This document shows positions 52,935-60,794 of a stretch of DNA of 64,000 bases, in pieces (positions within the stretch are counted from its first letter, which is position 1; each line of letters begins with the position of its first letter). The position numbers were made by a program, and so were the translations under genes. Below the pieces are notes generated by a model. It did not search any database and was not told the origin of the DNA. It was given only the letters and a program-made list of their open reading frames with translations. Source of the DNA: Caldilineaceae bacterium (GTDB taxonomy: Bacteria; Chloroflexota; Anaerolineae; Caldilineales; Caldilineaceae); assembly GCA_026645575.1 (NCBI GenBank), contig JAPKMW010000010.1, forward strand, positions 104,473-168,472, read 5' to 3'.

Positions 52935-54478
52935 TGCTGACCGAACTATCAAGAATTGTTCTGTTTGGAGTGAATAATTACGATATGCGAAAGAAACCAA
53001 CACTACGGGGCTGGGCCTGGGGCCATGCGCAAAACCTGCTACGGCGCTCTATCGGTCTGCATGAGGTCAGCGCCCCCGGCCTTGCCGACTTTGCCAGGCA
53101 CTATATCGACAAGTGGATCTCCGGTTGGACGGGGCGGGATGCACTGCCCAACGGCTGGCCGGCGGATGTGTTCAGCGCCCTTGACAGCGCCGTGCGTGCC
53201 AGGGGCGGCTATGTGCAGGTAGGCGACCAAAAGTTACCAGCGTTTTATCTTGAGCGCAAAACGGCTCGTGTGCTGTCTTTCTTGTGGGTGGCGTTCGTCA
53301 ATGATAACGGCGACGAAGCGGACTTGAAGAAGCTGCAAAACTTGGAGTTGGCGCTAGAGGATGCCATTGCCCGCAAGTGCAACAAGCAACTGAACTTGCG
53401 CATCCTGCCCAAGCCGCTACGCATTGAAATCGACAATCCAGCGCCGCCGATTCTTGCCTTGACAAAATACTGGCCTGACTACATCGGCGGCAAAGTGAAG
53501 GCGTTCCACTTTCTGATGGGCATTGAAGGGACGTTGCGCGGCGATGTGATTGTTGACAATCGCCTGTACAACCCCAACGAATACTCATGCGTCTGGTTCG
53601 GCGCTTCCGGTTCAGGCAAGACACAGGCCATGTTGGGCGCATTGCTCACGCTTTGCGCAACCACATCGCCGGATGAGTTGAGCGTGATTGTCATTGATCC
53701 GAAGGGCTTAGACTTTCCCGTTGAGGGCTTGCCCCACTTAGCCGCAGCCATCTTCACCGATCCAACCGACGCCAGAGCCGCCATCATGCGAGTTGCTGAC
53801 TTGCTGCAAAGCCGTGCTGCAAGCCGTGACCGCAGCGCAAGCCGCAAGCGAGTGCTGATTGTCATTGACGAGCTAAAGTACCTACAAAGCAAGCAGGAAG
53901 ACGAAGAGCTTGTCGATGCTTTAGCCGACATCGGCGCAATGGGGCGGGCGTGGGGCATTAGCATGTTTGCCGGTTCGCAGCGTGGCACGAATGAGTTTTT
54001 TCCCAAGCGCATCCATAGCCAGTTGCCGGCAACATGGGCCGGGCGGGTCAAGGACGGCACAGAGTCTAACTTTATCGGCGCTGCCGACGCTGACAAGCTT
54101 CCCGGCAAAGGGGCGGCGTACCTCATTGAACCGGACAGCACAACCCGCCTGCAAAGCGCCTACATCGGCGACGCCAGCAAAGACGATTACCCCAAGCTGG
54201 TCGGCGCTTTCGTCAAGGGCGTAGGAGCCAAGTGGCACGGCGTAAAGCCGCACTGGACGCTACAGGAAGCGCCAGGAAGCGCCGTAGAGCCTGTGGCGGT
54301 GCAACCGGTCATTGACGAGGCCGATCCGCTCATGGCGGCGCTGGTGGCGGCGTACAGCGTTGATCCTGCCGCCTTCAATAAGCAGCGAGTTAAAGACATT
54401 GCCAAGCGAGTAACGGGCAAGGGCGTCAATCATCAGAAAGCGACAGAGTTACACGGCACTGTAACAAAAATTGCGTAA
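52934..54478 (+). CDS. FtsK/SpoIIIE-type DNA translocase ATPase
   Basis: This is a 514-residue protein with no TM segment. An N-terminal region of about 200 residues of unknown fold precedes the motor: Walker A FGASGSGKTQ (about residues 222-231), VIVIDPKGLDF, Walker B VLIVIDELKYL (about 307-317), and the motif region GISMFAGSQRGTNEFFPKRI. A C-terminal winged-helix-like segment may bind DNA. FtsK-type ATPases pump double-stranded DNA. The start overlaps a small membrane gene, which could provide the missing anchor. Possible roles are conjugation-like transfer (TraB type), packaging or partition; the sequence alone does not decide. Confidence 0.85.
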   Translation: MLTELSRIVLFGVNNYDMRKKPTLRGWAWGHAQNLLRRSIGLHEVSAPGLADFARHYIDKWISGWTGRDALPNGWPADVFSALDSAVRARGGYVQVGDQKLPAFYLERKTARVLSFLWVAFVNDNGDEADLKKLQNLELALEDAIARKCNKQLNLRILPKPLRIEIDNPAPPILALTKYWPDYIGGKVKAFHFLMGIEGTLRGDVIVDNRLYNPNEYSCVWFGASGSGKTQAMLGALLTLCATTSPDELSVIVIDPKGLDFPVEGLPHLAAAIFTDPTDARAAIMRVADLLQSRAASRDRSASRKRVLIVIDELKYLQSKQEDEELVDALADIGAMGRAWGISMFAGSQRGTNEFFPKRIHSQLPATWAGRVKDGTESNFIGAADADKLPGKGAAYLIEPDSTTRLQSAYIGDASKDDYPKLVGAFVKGVGAKWHGVKPHWTLQEAPGSAVEPVAVQPVIDEADPLMAALVAAYSVDPAAFNKQRVKDIAKRVTGKGVNHQKATELHGTVTKIA

Positions 54479-54625
54479 GACAAATTGACAGGACAGGGGT
54501 GATAGGACGAAAAGCGATAAAGCGGCTACGGGTCGGTTTTGCCTCTATGTAAGTTTTTTAGTCCTATCGTCCTATATTGTCTATTATACAATGTATGTCG
54601 ATAAATATTGCAGGAATAACAACAC

Positions 54626-55120
54626 ATGGCTGACGGCGCAAAGCACAGCAAACGAGCAAAGCAAACATTCATCATCGGCTCGGCGCTCTCCATTGCGCTG
54701 CCCTGGCCGCTGGCGTTGGGCGCAACGCTGGGGCTTGCCATCGGCATGTATGCCAGCCCTGACGTGCGGGATCAGGAGCAGGTTAGGAACGGGGCAGAGC
54801 ATGATTTTACGGCGCAATTCGGCGGCGTCGCTGGCTGGCTCTGGTCGGCATACTGGCAACCACTGGCAAAGCGCATACCGCATCGCTCCTGCTTGAGCCA
54901 CTTTCCGCCGGTGGCGACGCCGATAGCGTTTCTGTACTTGTTCGCACCGCTGGCAATGCTGCAATACTTCGTGTTGGGTTGGCTGGTGGGTGCAGGGCTG
55001 GTAGAGTGGCTGATTTTCGTGTTGGGTAACAAGTTTATGCTGGGGGTCTTGCTGGGCTGGGCGGTGCAAGACCTGGTGCATTTGTGGGATGACGGGTTTA
55101 AGTTTTACTGGAAGGGGTGA
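54626..55120 (+). CDS. DUF2227-like membrane-associated metal-binding protein
   Basis: This 164-residue protein has features of DUF2227: GLAIGMYASPDVRDQEQVRN (SPD acidic pair), AYWQPLAKRIPHRSCLSHFP (HRS...SH metal-site residues) and hydrophobic helices, then LVHLWDDGFKFYW near the end. This resembles YdjM-type putative hydrolases. It begins a new unit after a 147-base gap that contains an inverted ATAGGACG/CGTCCTAT pair and an AT-rich promoter-like tract. Confidence 0.65.
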   Translation: MADGAKHSKRAKQTFIIGSALSIALPWPLALGATLGLAIGMYASPDVRDQEQVRNGAEHDFTAQFGGVAGWLWSAYWQPLAKRIPHRSCLSHFPPVATPIAFLYLFAPLAMLQYFVLGWLVGAGLVEWLIFVLGNKFMLGVLLGWAVQDLVHLWDDGFKFYWKG

Positions 55121-55124
55121 GAGA

Positions 55125-55391
55125 GTGATTGATAAGATTTATACTCCGTATACCAGAGTGTTGTGCCGTGAAACCGATTATAGGGTCTATGCTGTCCCTA
55201 CCGTTGTTGGCTTCGTGATCGCCGTGGCCTATCTCCACAGCGCCAATCCCGAACATGACATGATAGAGTTTCAAGCTGTTATCGATGGGCAGTTGTATTC
55301 ACGGGTGTTATACGGCAAGGCGTATAGTCAGGCGTATTGCACCAGATTAGCACGCCAGTGGGCATGGGAATTAAAGGAGTCAGCGGAATGA
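55125..55391 (+). CDS. hypothetical protein
   Basis: This 88-residue protein starts at GTG 55125, three bases after the DUF2227 stop, behind GAAGGGGTGAGAGA. It includes a hydrophobic strand or helix (YAVPTVVGFVIAVAYLHSA) and a helical C-terminus. The family is not recognised. The next gene overlaps its stop by four bases. Confidence 0.55.
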   Translation: MIDKIYTPYTRVLCRETDYRVYAVPTVVGFVIAVAYLHSANPEHDMIEFQAVIDGQLYSRVLYGKAYSQAYCTRLARQWAWELKESAE

Positions 55392-56134
55392 GTGAGAAAA
55401 CTTGGTACGCAGAATGGTTTGAGCGGAATTATAGCGCCGTCCTGGGCATGGTGCGATACTTCTTTACACAGTTGGCAGATGAAGCGGTAGAGATTGCTGG
55501 GCGTAGCGTAGCGCTGGCTGCTCCGTTGCCCAACGCTATTTCCATGTACAACATTTCCCAAAAGGAATTAGGGTATAACTGGCTGGCGGCTATGGCCTTC
55601 GCTCTCATGATCGAGTTGATCGTGTTCTTTCTAGTGGAAGTGGCGCTGTACATGTGGAGTGGCTACCTCAAAGACCCGCGTCGGTACAAAGTACCGTTTC
55701 AGGCATCTATTGCCGTGGTGCTTGTGGCTGTATTCGTAGTGATGGGGCTTGTCGGCATCCTTGAGCCGCACAAGATTATGGCGGCGCTGCCCATTATCAG
55801 CCTATGCTCATTCGTGGGGATCGGCCTAAAACGATGGCATGAGCGCAACCTGACTGTAAACCTGAAACCTGTCAAATCTGCTGTAAAATCTACAGATGAC
55901 AGTGTAAAATTTGACAGTGTTGACAGTGAAAATTTTACACCTTCAAAGGTTGACACTCGACGCCAAAGCTTACTGGCAATGCTGAAGGAGATCGACGGGC
56001 AATCTATCGACGTGTTGAACAAGTCAGCTTTAGCGAAGCGCCTTGACGTGTCACGGCCTACGTTGCTCTCCGATCTGGCGGCGCTGGAAAGTGATGGCAA
56101 GTTAACACTGAATGGGCATGTGAAAGTTGGCTAA
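55388..56134 (+). CDS. four-TM protein with C-terminal winged-helix-like domain
   Basis: This 248-residue protein starts at ATG 55388 behind AAAGGAGTCAGC. Two strong TM pairs cover about residues 58-140 (LAAMAFALMIELIVFFLVEV, ASIAVVLVAVFVVMGLVGIL). A Ser/Asp-rich linker follows, then an HTH-like domain (NKSALAKRLDVSRPTLLSDL). A membrane protein with a DNA-binding tail could tether element DNA to the membrane or sense a signal. Family not recognised. Confidence 0.65.
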   Translation: MSEKTWYAEWFERNYSAVLGMVRYFFTQLADEAVEIAGRSVALAAPLPNAISMYNISQKELGYNWLAAMAFALMIELIVFFLVEVALYMWSGYLKDPRRYKVPFQASIAVVLVAVFVVMGLVGILEPHKIMAALPIISLCSFVGIGLKRWHERNLTVNLKPVKSAVKSTDDSVKFDSVDSENFTPSKVDTRRQSLLAMLKEIDGQSIDVLNKSALAKRLDVSRPTLLSDLAALESDGKLTLNGHVKVG

Positions 56135-56161
56135 CACACTAACTCACCCAACCTCCACACC

Positions 56162-56260
56162 ATGCCGCCGTGCCTACGCTGCTATCCGGGCGCATTGCGT
56201 AATCCGCACGTCAACCCGTGTCGGCGCTGCCCTGCGCAACATTGTGGGCGCAAAGGGTGA
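56162..56260 (+). CDS. possible 32-residue zinc-ribbon microprotein
   Basis: MPPCLRCYPGALRNPHVNPC then RRCPAQHCGRKG has CxxC and CxxC pairs, a good zinc site. There is no clear RBS. A second short frame starts 11 bases after its stop, so the two might be one gene broken by a frameshift. Confidence 0.35.
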   Translation: MPPCLRCYPGALRNPHVNPCRRCPAQHCGRKG

Positions 56261-56270
56261 CATTGCCGCC

Positions 56271-56387
56271 ATGCCGCATGAGCGCCTGGAACGGCTACGG
56301 CGCAACGAACGAGGCGAGGCGCATCGCCTCATGGCGTTAGCAGAACAAAACAAGACAGTACGTCATACGGGAAAAGAGGAAGCTTGA
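56271..56387 (+). CDS. possible small charged protein
   Basis: A 38-residue frame (MPHERLERLRRNERGEAHRL and onward) follows AAAGGGTGA. It is highly charged and helical. It may be an independent peptide or the out-of-frame continuation of the zinc-ribbon frame just upstream; an extended ORF to 56127 is considered unlikely. Confidence 0.3.
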   Translation: MPHERLERLRRNERGEAHRLMALAEQNKTVRHTGKEEA

Positions 56388-56417
56388 TGTTATACTGGGG
56401 AGCAAAGGAGGGCTATC

Positions 56418-56621
56418 ATGCCAGAAACAAAAATCATCAAACTAGCGCAGTCCACACCACTGCCATGCAGCATTTACAACGCACTCACTGATCAGCCGTG
56501 CGGCAAGCCGGCGTTCGCCGCCTATGCCTATCCAGCGTCCACAGCGCCACCGGGGCAATGGCTCGTGCAGCCGGTATGCCGGGAATGCGCCACGAAAGCG
56601 GCGGCGAATTACGACAAATAG
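56418..56621 (+). CDS. small Cys-rich (zinc-binding) protein
   Basis: This 67-residue protein follows AAAGGAGG. Four Cys residues (LPCSIYN, QPCGKPA, PVCRECATK) form a probable zinc site. No family name can be given. It is the last gene of the rightward run before a bidirectional terminator. Confidence 0.6.
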   Translation: MPETKIIKLAQSTPLPCSIYNALTDQPCGKPAFAAYAYPASTAPPGQWLVQPVCRECATKAAANYDK

Positions 56622-56660
56622 AAAGGGGCGATGCTATTACGGCATCGCCCCTTTCTATTT
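56621..56660. terminator. 14-bp bidirectional terminator
   Basis: GAAAGGGGCGATGC (56621-56634) pairs with its inverse at 56642-56655, then TATTTATAG. It separates the rightward gene run from the leftward operon and may stop both. Confidence 0.8.
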
Positions 56661-56937
56661 ATAGTCCTTTCCATCGCCGCCACAAGTCATACATGGCAAG
56701 CTCGATAATCTCCTGTGGCCGCAGGCCGGTGTACTCCTGCAATGCCTTCATGTCGCTTTGTTCGCCGCTCAGTTCTAGCGCTCCCGTCCACATATAAAGA
56801 GCCTGGTGTATGATGCTTGACGGCGTGTCGTAGTGTTTCGCCAAGTCACTGAATTGCCGCTCCATAAATGGCGACGCCTGATATTGCAGGGGACTACCGT
56901 CAATCCATACTGAGCTTTGCCGCCGCTTGGTTGTCAT
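56659..56937 (-). CDS. hypothetical protein
   Basis: This 92-residue helical protein is the last gene of the leftward operon. FMERQFSDLAKHYDTPSSII and QEYTGLRPQEIIELAMYDLW are predicted helices. No family recognised. Confidence 0.55.
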   Translation of the reverse strand: MTTKRRQSSVWIDGSPLQYQASPFMERQFSDLAKHYDTPSSIIHQALYMWTGALELSGEQSDMKALQEYTGLRPQEIIELAMYDLWRRWKGL

Positions 56938-56943
56938 GATACC

Positions 56944-57150
56944 TCATTTCATCGGATACAACACTAAACACGGTGTACTACCATGCTCCCACACTTCGCC
57001 TTGCACCGGCGTTTCGGCGTCGTACATGCCCAGGTCAATGCCTGCCAGCGGCGAGTAGCCATTGCCGGCGCTGTCCTTCTGCAAAATGGCGATGCGGCTT
57101 TTGTCCTCAATCTGCATCAACTGGTCAATGAGTTGCTGTACTGTGGTCAT
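56944..57150 (-). CDS. hypothetical phage protein
   Basis: This 68-residue protein is taken from ATG 57150 (TTVQQLIDQLMQIEDKSRIA); an alternative ATG lies at 57162. The VWEHGSTPCLVLYP ending and overall layout recall small phage proteins of unknown role. Overlaps or abuts its neighbours in the leftward operon. Confidence 0.5.
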   Translation of the reverse strand: MTTVQQLIDQLMQIEDKSRIAILQKDSAGNGYSPLAGIDLGMYDAETPVQGEVWEHGSTPCLVLYPMK

Positions 57151-57158
57151 AGCTTGCC

Positions 57159-57371
57159 TCACAAATCATTATACGCTGCCATCGCAACGGCGATAGTGCT
57201 GAAATTCTTTGCCTTGCCCTGATGCGTCACGACAAAAGTGATGTTTGTATCTGTTAAGGTAAACTGTGCTACCAGGCGTTTTCGATTCCCGTCCCAGGCC
57301 GTCGTCGCCGCAATTTCTACAGCGCCCACAAAGCCTGCCAGATCCATGGGCGCTAATTGTATGATTGCCAT
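57159..57371 (-). CDS. hypothetical protein
   Basis: This 70-residue protein has a strand-rich pattern (LVAQFTLTDTNITFVVTHQG) and an Ala-rich helical end. The family is unknown. It lies in the leftward operon between two small genes. Confidence 0.5.
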   Translation of the reverse strand: MAIIQLAPMDLAGFVGAVEIAATTAWDGNRKRLVAQFTLTDTNITFVVTHQGKAKNFSTIAVAMAAYNDL

Positions 57372-57380
57372 ATTTTCTTT

Positions 57381-57497
57381 TCATCGCTTCCATCCCATTT
57401 CTTTCTTGAACCGCTTTACCTGTTTCTTCGCCTTGCGCTTGAGGAATCGCCCCAGCGCTGCCCGAAAGCTGCCGCCTACCCAACCTGTACCGAACAT
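57381..57497 (-). CDS. 38-residue basic peptide
   Basis: MFGTGWVGGSFRAALGRFLK followed by a run rich in Lys/Arg to GWKR is strongly basic and amphipathic. It starts behind GAAAGGATAGCGCAGC, a copy of the element's RBS module, which supports translation. It may bind nucleic acid or membrane; function unknown. Confidence 0.5.
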   Translation of the reverse strand: MFGTGWVGGSFRAALGRFLKRKAKKQVKRFKKEMGWKR

Positions 57498-57511
57498 GCT
57501 GCGCTATCCTT

Positions 57512-57718
57512 TCACAACTCAATAACGATTACGTTGCTTTCACGGCTCAACTTGAAATCTACGCCGTCAAACTCCTGCCACAGAACCGTTTGCACTTCCA
57601 TTTTGCTAACCGTGCGGGCGTTCAGTCGCACGGTTACTGTCCCTGTGTATTGCCGCTGTTCAATGCGGGCGATGTATCCAGCGTTCGTTAAAGCCTGGGC
57701 CACCATTTGCAGTTCCAT
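57512..57718 (-). CDS. hypothetical protein, first gene of leftward operon
   Basis: This 68-residue beta-alpha protein follows GAAAGGATGACGGGATT. TGTVTVRLNARTVSKMEVQT suggests a compact mixed fold. It is directly downstream of the perfect-consensus minus-strand promoter at 57.76-57.79 kb. Confidence 0.55.
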   Translation of the reverse strand: MELQMVAQALTNAGYIARIEQRQYTGTVTVRLNARTVSKMEVQTVLWQEFDGVDFKLSRESNVIVIEL

Positions 57719-57760
57719 AATCCCGTCATCCTTTCATCTACTCAACTTCCCTATGTCACC

Positions 57761-57788
57761 ATTATAGCACATCATATCAGAATGTCAA
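57761..57788 (-). promoter_or_regulatory. perfect-consensus sigma70 promoter, leftward
   Basis: On the minus strand TTGACA (57788-57783), a 16-base spacer and TATAAT (57766-57761) match both consensus boxes. It should drive the leftward small-gene operon strongly, with transcription starting near 57754. Confidence 0.8.
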
Positions 57789-57810
57789 TAGGCAATTTTA
57801 CACGAATTTG

Positions 57811-57833
57811 GCGATTTTTCGCTTAAAAATCGC
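57811..57833. promoter_or_regulatory. inverted repeat between divergent promoters
   Basis: GCGATTTTT pairs with AAAAATCGC around CGCTT. Midway between the two promoters, it could be a shared operator. It could also end antisense transcription. Confidence 0.45.
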
Positions 57834-57860
57834 ATCAAACCTTACGAAAAGCGCTAATCA

Positions 57861-57889
57861 TTGCTTTTTGAGAACATTTCCTATATAAT
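57861..57889 (+). promoter_or_regulatory. promoter for lysin gene giving a leaderless mRNA
   Basis: TTGCTT (57861-57866), a 17-base spacer and TATAAT (57884-57889) precede the lysin ATG at 57897 by only seven bases, so the predicted start point is the A of ATG itself. No Shine-Dalgarno sequence fits between. Confidence 0.7.
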
Positions 57890-57896
57890 TGCGCTC

Positions 57897-59561
57897 ATGC
57901 AACACAAACTTGGCGTACACTGGATTAAGCAACATGGCAGGCCGGAGGATTTAGAATTTATCCGCCGTCTACAGCCGCCTAGTATTAAAATTGTAGCGAG
58001 TGACGTGCCGGATGTGCAATGGATTAGCGACACGCACAAAGCCGCACCCGAAGCGCTTATTGTGCTGCGCTCCTGGGCAATGTCAGAGCAAAAAGGCGAC
58101 ATGGCCGCCGATCCGGTTGGCACAGGGAAGCGCCATGCGGCGGAATGGGCCGGCCATGTTGAGAAGCTACGCAACGAGGCGTTACGGCGGCGTCTACCGT
58201 TTCCGGCGCTAGAGCAAATCGTTGTACTAGGCATTAATGAGCCTGTGTTGGATGCGCCTGGTACGTTGCCTGTTGATGTGCGTATGGCCGAAATGCGCCA
58301 ACATGCGCAGCGGCTTGACGCTTATACCGTGGCTTTCCTTGACGCTTGCCGCAAAGCGGGGCTGACGGCGGGGGCGCTTAATTTGTCTGTGGGCTGGCCT
58401 ACCAACTGGGACTTGGCAGGGCATCCACGACCAGGATCAGCGCCCGATTGGTCACTATTTGAAGGCACCCATGCAGCGCTCATCCGCAATCGTGGCTTTT
58501 TGTTCATTCACGAATACCACGATCTGCTGGGCCATAGCGAGATGTGGCGCTGGTGGTGCGGGCGCTACCTGCAATGCCCCTGGCCGGATGTAAAGATTAT
58601 CATAGGTGAATGCGGCTTAGACCGCTATGTCAAGGAAGGCGACAGCATTCCCGGCGACAAACGAGGTTGGCGGGCCTGGATGAACGCAGAGCAGCACGCC
58701 GCACAACTTGCCGCTTATCATGAGGAAGTGCTAAAGGATCGGCGCATCCACAGCATACAGCCTTACACCCTGGATTTTTCAAAACCCTGGGACAGCTTTG
58801 ACCTTTTCGACGTTTCGCCCCATCTCCTGCGCTATGCCGACGAAGTGCGACAGCGCCCAGCAACGCAGCCGGTAACGCTGTATGTCACAGCGAAGGCTGG
58901 CGTCAATCTGCGCAGTGGGCCAGGCACAGAACATGGCATTTTGCACGCCATCCCCTACGGCGACGCTGTAGTATTCGTGGCGCAGGCAGGCGACTGGGCA
59001 GAGGTAATGCACACGCTGACAGGCAAACAAGGCTTTGTCTTTGCGCAGTTCCTAAGCGCCGACAAGCCGCACAATGTCTATGTGCCTATCGTTATCGGCG
59101 GCGCTCCTACAGATGAGCGCTTCCAGCGTGCCATTGCCTTTGTGCTGCGCTGGGAAGGCGGCTTTAGCACAGATCGCAACGACAAAGGCAACTGGACGGG
59201 CGGCGCTGTGGGCGTTGGCATCTTCAAAGGCACCAAGTACGGCATCAGTGCGGCGGCGCATCCTGACCTTGATATTCAGAATTTAACAGTAGAGCAGGCC
59301 AAAGCGATCTACTGTGAAAAATACTGGCTAGGCAGCGGTGCGGATAAGCTTATTAGTGACATGGCGCTCATCCACATGGATACGGCGGTAAACATGGGCG
59401 TTGGTCGGGCAAGGCAACTACTCAAGGACGCCAACGAGGAACCTTTTACTTATCTTGGTATGCGCTTGCAACTCTACACCACCTTTGACGACTGGCAGCG
59501 CTATGGCAGTGCATGGGCGCGGCGGGTTGCCGATTTAATGCTAGAGGTGGATAAAGCTTGA
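57897..59561 (+). CDS. three-domain endolysin (clan-A glycosidase, SH3b, GH108)
   Basis: This is a 554-residue protein. The N-terminal domain is a TIM-barrel glycosidase with acid/base Glu115 in GINEP and nucleophile Glu238 in IIIGECGLD. An SH3b domain near residue 336 (GVNLRSGPGTEHGIL) would bind the cell wall. The C-terminal domain has LRWEGGFSTD with Glu420, followed by a GIFKGTKYGIS core, as in GH108/PG-binding-3 lysozyme-like enzymes. No signal peptide, so release probably needs a holin. ATG 57897 sits on the predicted transcription start; the ORF extension to 57861 overlaps the promoter and is rejected. Two catalytic domains in one lysin is unusual. Confidence 0.88.
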   Translation: MQHKLGVHWIKQHGRPEDLEFIRRLQPPSIKIVASDVPDVQWISDTHKAAPEALIVLRSWAMSEQKGDMAADPVGTGKRHAAEWAGHVEKLRNEALRRRLPFPALEQIVVLGINEPVLDAPGTLPVDVRMAEMRQHAQRLDAYTVAFLDACRKAGLTAGALNLSVGWPTNWDLAGHPRPGSAPDWSLFEGTHAALIRNRGFLFIHEYHDLLGHSEMWRWWCGRYLQCPWPDVKIIIGECGLDRYVKEGDSIPGDKRGWRAWMNAEQHAAQLAAYHEEVLKDRRIHSIQPYTLDFSKPWDSFDLFDVSPHLLRYADEVRQRPATQPVTLYVTAKAGVNLRSGPGTEHGILHAIPYGDAVVFVAQAGDWAEVMHTLTGKQGFVFAQFLSADKPHNVYVPIVIGGAPTDERFQRAIAFVLRWEGGFSTDRNDKGNWTGGAVGVGIFKGTKYGISAAAHPDLDIQNLTVEQAKAIYCEKYWLGSGADKLISDMALIHMDTAVNMGVGRARQLLKDANEEPFTYLGMRLQLYTTFDDWQRYGSAWARRVADLMLEVDKA

Positions 59562-59878
59562 AAAAGATTTATATCGCGTCACCCTACACCAAAGGCGACA
59601 CAGCGCAGCATGTAAGAGCGCAGATTGATGCCGCTAACGCATTGGCAAAGCGGGGGTATCTTCCATTCTGGCCGCTGGCGTCGCACTTCTGGCACATAAT
59701 CCATCCGCATTCCTGGGAATTTTGGATGATGATGGACAAGGCATGGATCGCCCACATGGATGCACTTTTACGTTTGCCTGGTGAATCACAAGGCGCTGAC
59801 ATTGAAGAAGAAACGGCACGGGCATTAGGTTTACCTGTTTTTTATTCAATAGCAGAGCTAGAGGCGCACACTTGGTAG
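59558..59878 (+). CDS. nucleoside 2-deoxyribosyltransferase-like (DUF4406)
   Basis: This 106-residue protein starts at TTG overlapping the lysin stop. KKIYIASPYTKGD is the nucleotide-binding loop, and RLPGESQGADIEEETARALG contains the SxGxxxE-like active-site pattern. The family is common in phages and may alter nucleotide pools. Overlaps the phosphoesterase gene by seven bases. Confidence 0.8.
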   Translation: MKKIYIASPYTKGDTAQHVRAQIDAANALAKRGYLPFWPLASHFWHIIHPHSWEFWMMMDKAWIAHMDALLRLPGESQGADIEEETARALGLPVFYSIAELEAHTW

Positions 59879-60699
59879 CAGGCGATGTAATCACGATTCG
59901 GCACGACGAAGTAAAAGAGGGCTGGGAACAGTGGTACTTGTTGCAGAGCGATGTGCATTGGGACAACCCCCATTGTGATCGCAAGCTCTTTCACAAGCAC
60001 TTAAAGCAGGCCAAAGAGCGCAACGCAAAGGCCATGATTTTCGGTGACTTCTTTTGCGCTATGCAGGGCAAAGGCGACAAACGAGGCACAAAGGACGACA
60101 TTCGCCCAGAGCATAAGCAGGGCAACTATTTTGATTCGCTGGTTGACACCGCTACCGATGACTTAATCGACTATGCGGCGCTCCTTGAGCTTATCGGGAT
60201 GGGCAATCATGAAACGAGCGTAGAAGGCCATCACGAAACCAACCTGATTGAACGCCTGTGTAAGCGGTTGGGCATCAAGGCGGGCGGCTACGCTGGCTTT
60301 GTGCGCTTCCTGTTCTCGCAAAGTGGCAGCGACAAGGTAAGCCATAGTCTTTTTTGGCATCATGGGGCGGGCGGCGGCGGGCCGGTGACGAAAGGCGTTA
60401 TCGGCACGAATCGCAAGGCGGTATGGTTGCCTGATCCTACCTTTGTTGTTGGCGGCCATGTGCATGAAGAATGGATGATGACCATGCCACGGCTCCGCTT
60501 ATCGCAAGGCGGCAAGATGTATCTGGATGAGCAAGTGCATATCCAATTGGCTGGCTATAAGCAGGAGTTTCATCTTGACAAGGGCTTTCACATTGAGCGG
60601 GGTAGGCCGCCTAAGCCGTTGGGCGGCGCTTGGCTACGCTTCTACTATGACAGTGGCGCAAAAGGTTGCGTAGGCTACGAAGTGACCAGGGCAAAGTAA
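59872..60699 (+). CDS. calcineurin-like metallophosphoesterase
   Basis: This 275-residue protein starts at TTG 59872. All metal motifs are present: SDVHWDNP, FGDFF, GMGNHET, FWHHGAGGGG and GGHVHEEW. Phage members process DNA ends, RNA or nucleotides; the specificity here is unknown. It is coupled on both sides (7-base overlap, TAATG to the next gene). Confidence 0.88.
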   Translation: MVAGDVITIRHDEVKEGWEQWYLLQSDVHWDNPHCDRKLFHKHLKQAKERNAKAMIFGDFFCAMQGKGDKRGTKDDIRPEHKQGNYFDSLVDTATDDLIDYAALLELIGMGNHETSVEGHHETNLIERLCKRLGIKAGGYAGFVRFLFSQSGSDKVSHSLFWHHGAGGGGPVTKGVIGTNRKAVWLPDPTFVVGGHVHEEWMMTMPRLRLSQGGKMYLDEQVHIQLAGYKQEFHLDKGFHIERGRPPKPLGGAWLRFYYDSGAKGCVGYEVTRAK

Positions 60700-60791
60700 T
60701 GGAATGGCTATACACCAACACAGCGATCAATGTCCTGGCAAGCCTCATCATCGTCTGGTTACTGTGCCTGTATTTTGACAAGGAGTTGTAG
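60699..60791 (+). CDS. 30-residue membrane peptide
   Basis: MEWLYTNTAINVLASLIIVW then LLCLYFDKEL is one TM helix with an acidic/basic end. It starts in a TAATG overlap with the phosphoesterase stop and is followed by a similar peptide. Possibly a holin/antiholin-like component or assembly peptide. Confidence 0.55.
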   Translation: MEWLYTNTAINVLASLIIVWLLCLYFDKEL

Positions 60792-60794
60792 CAA

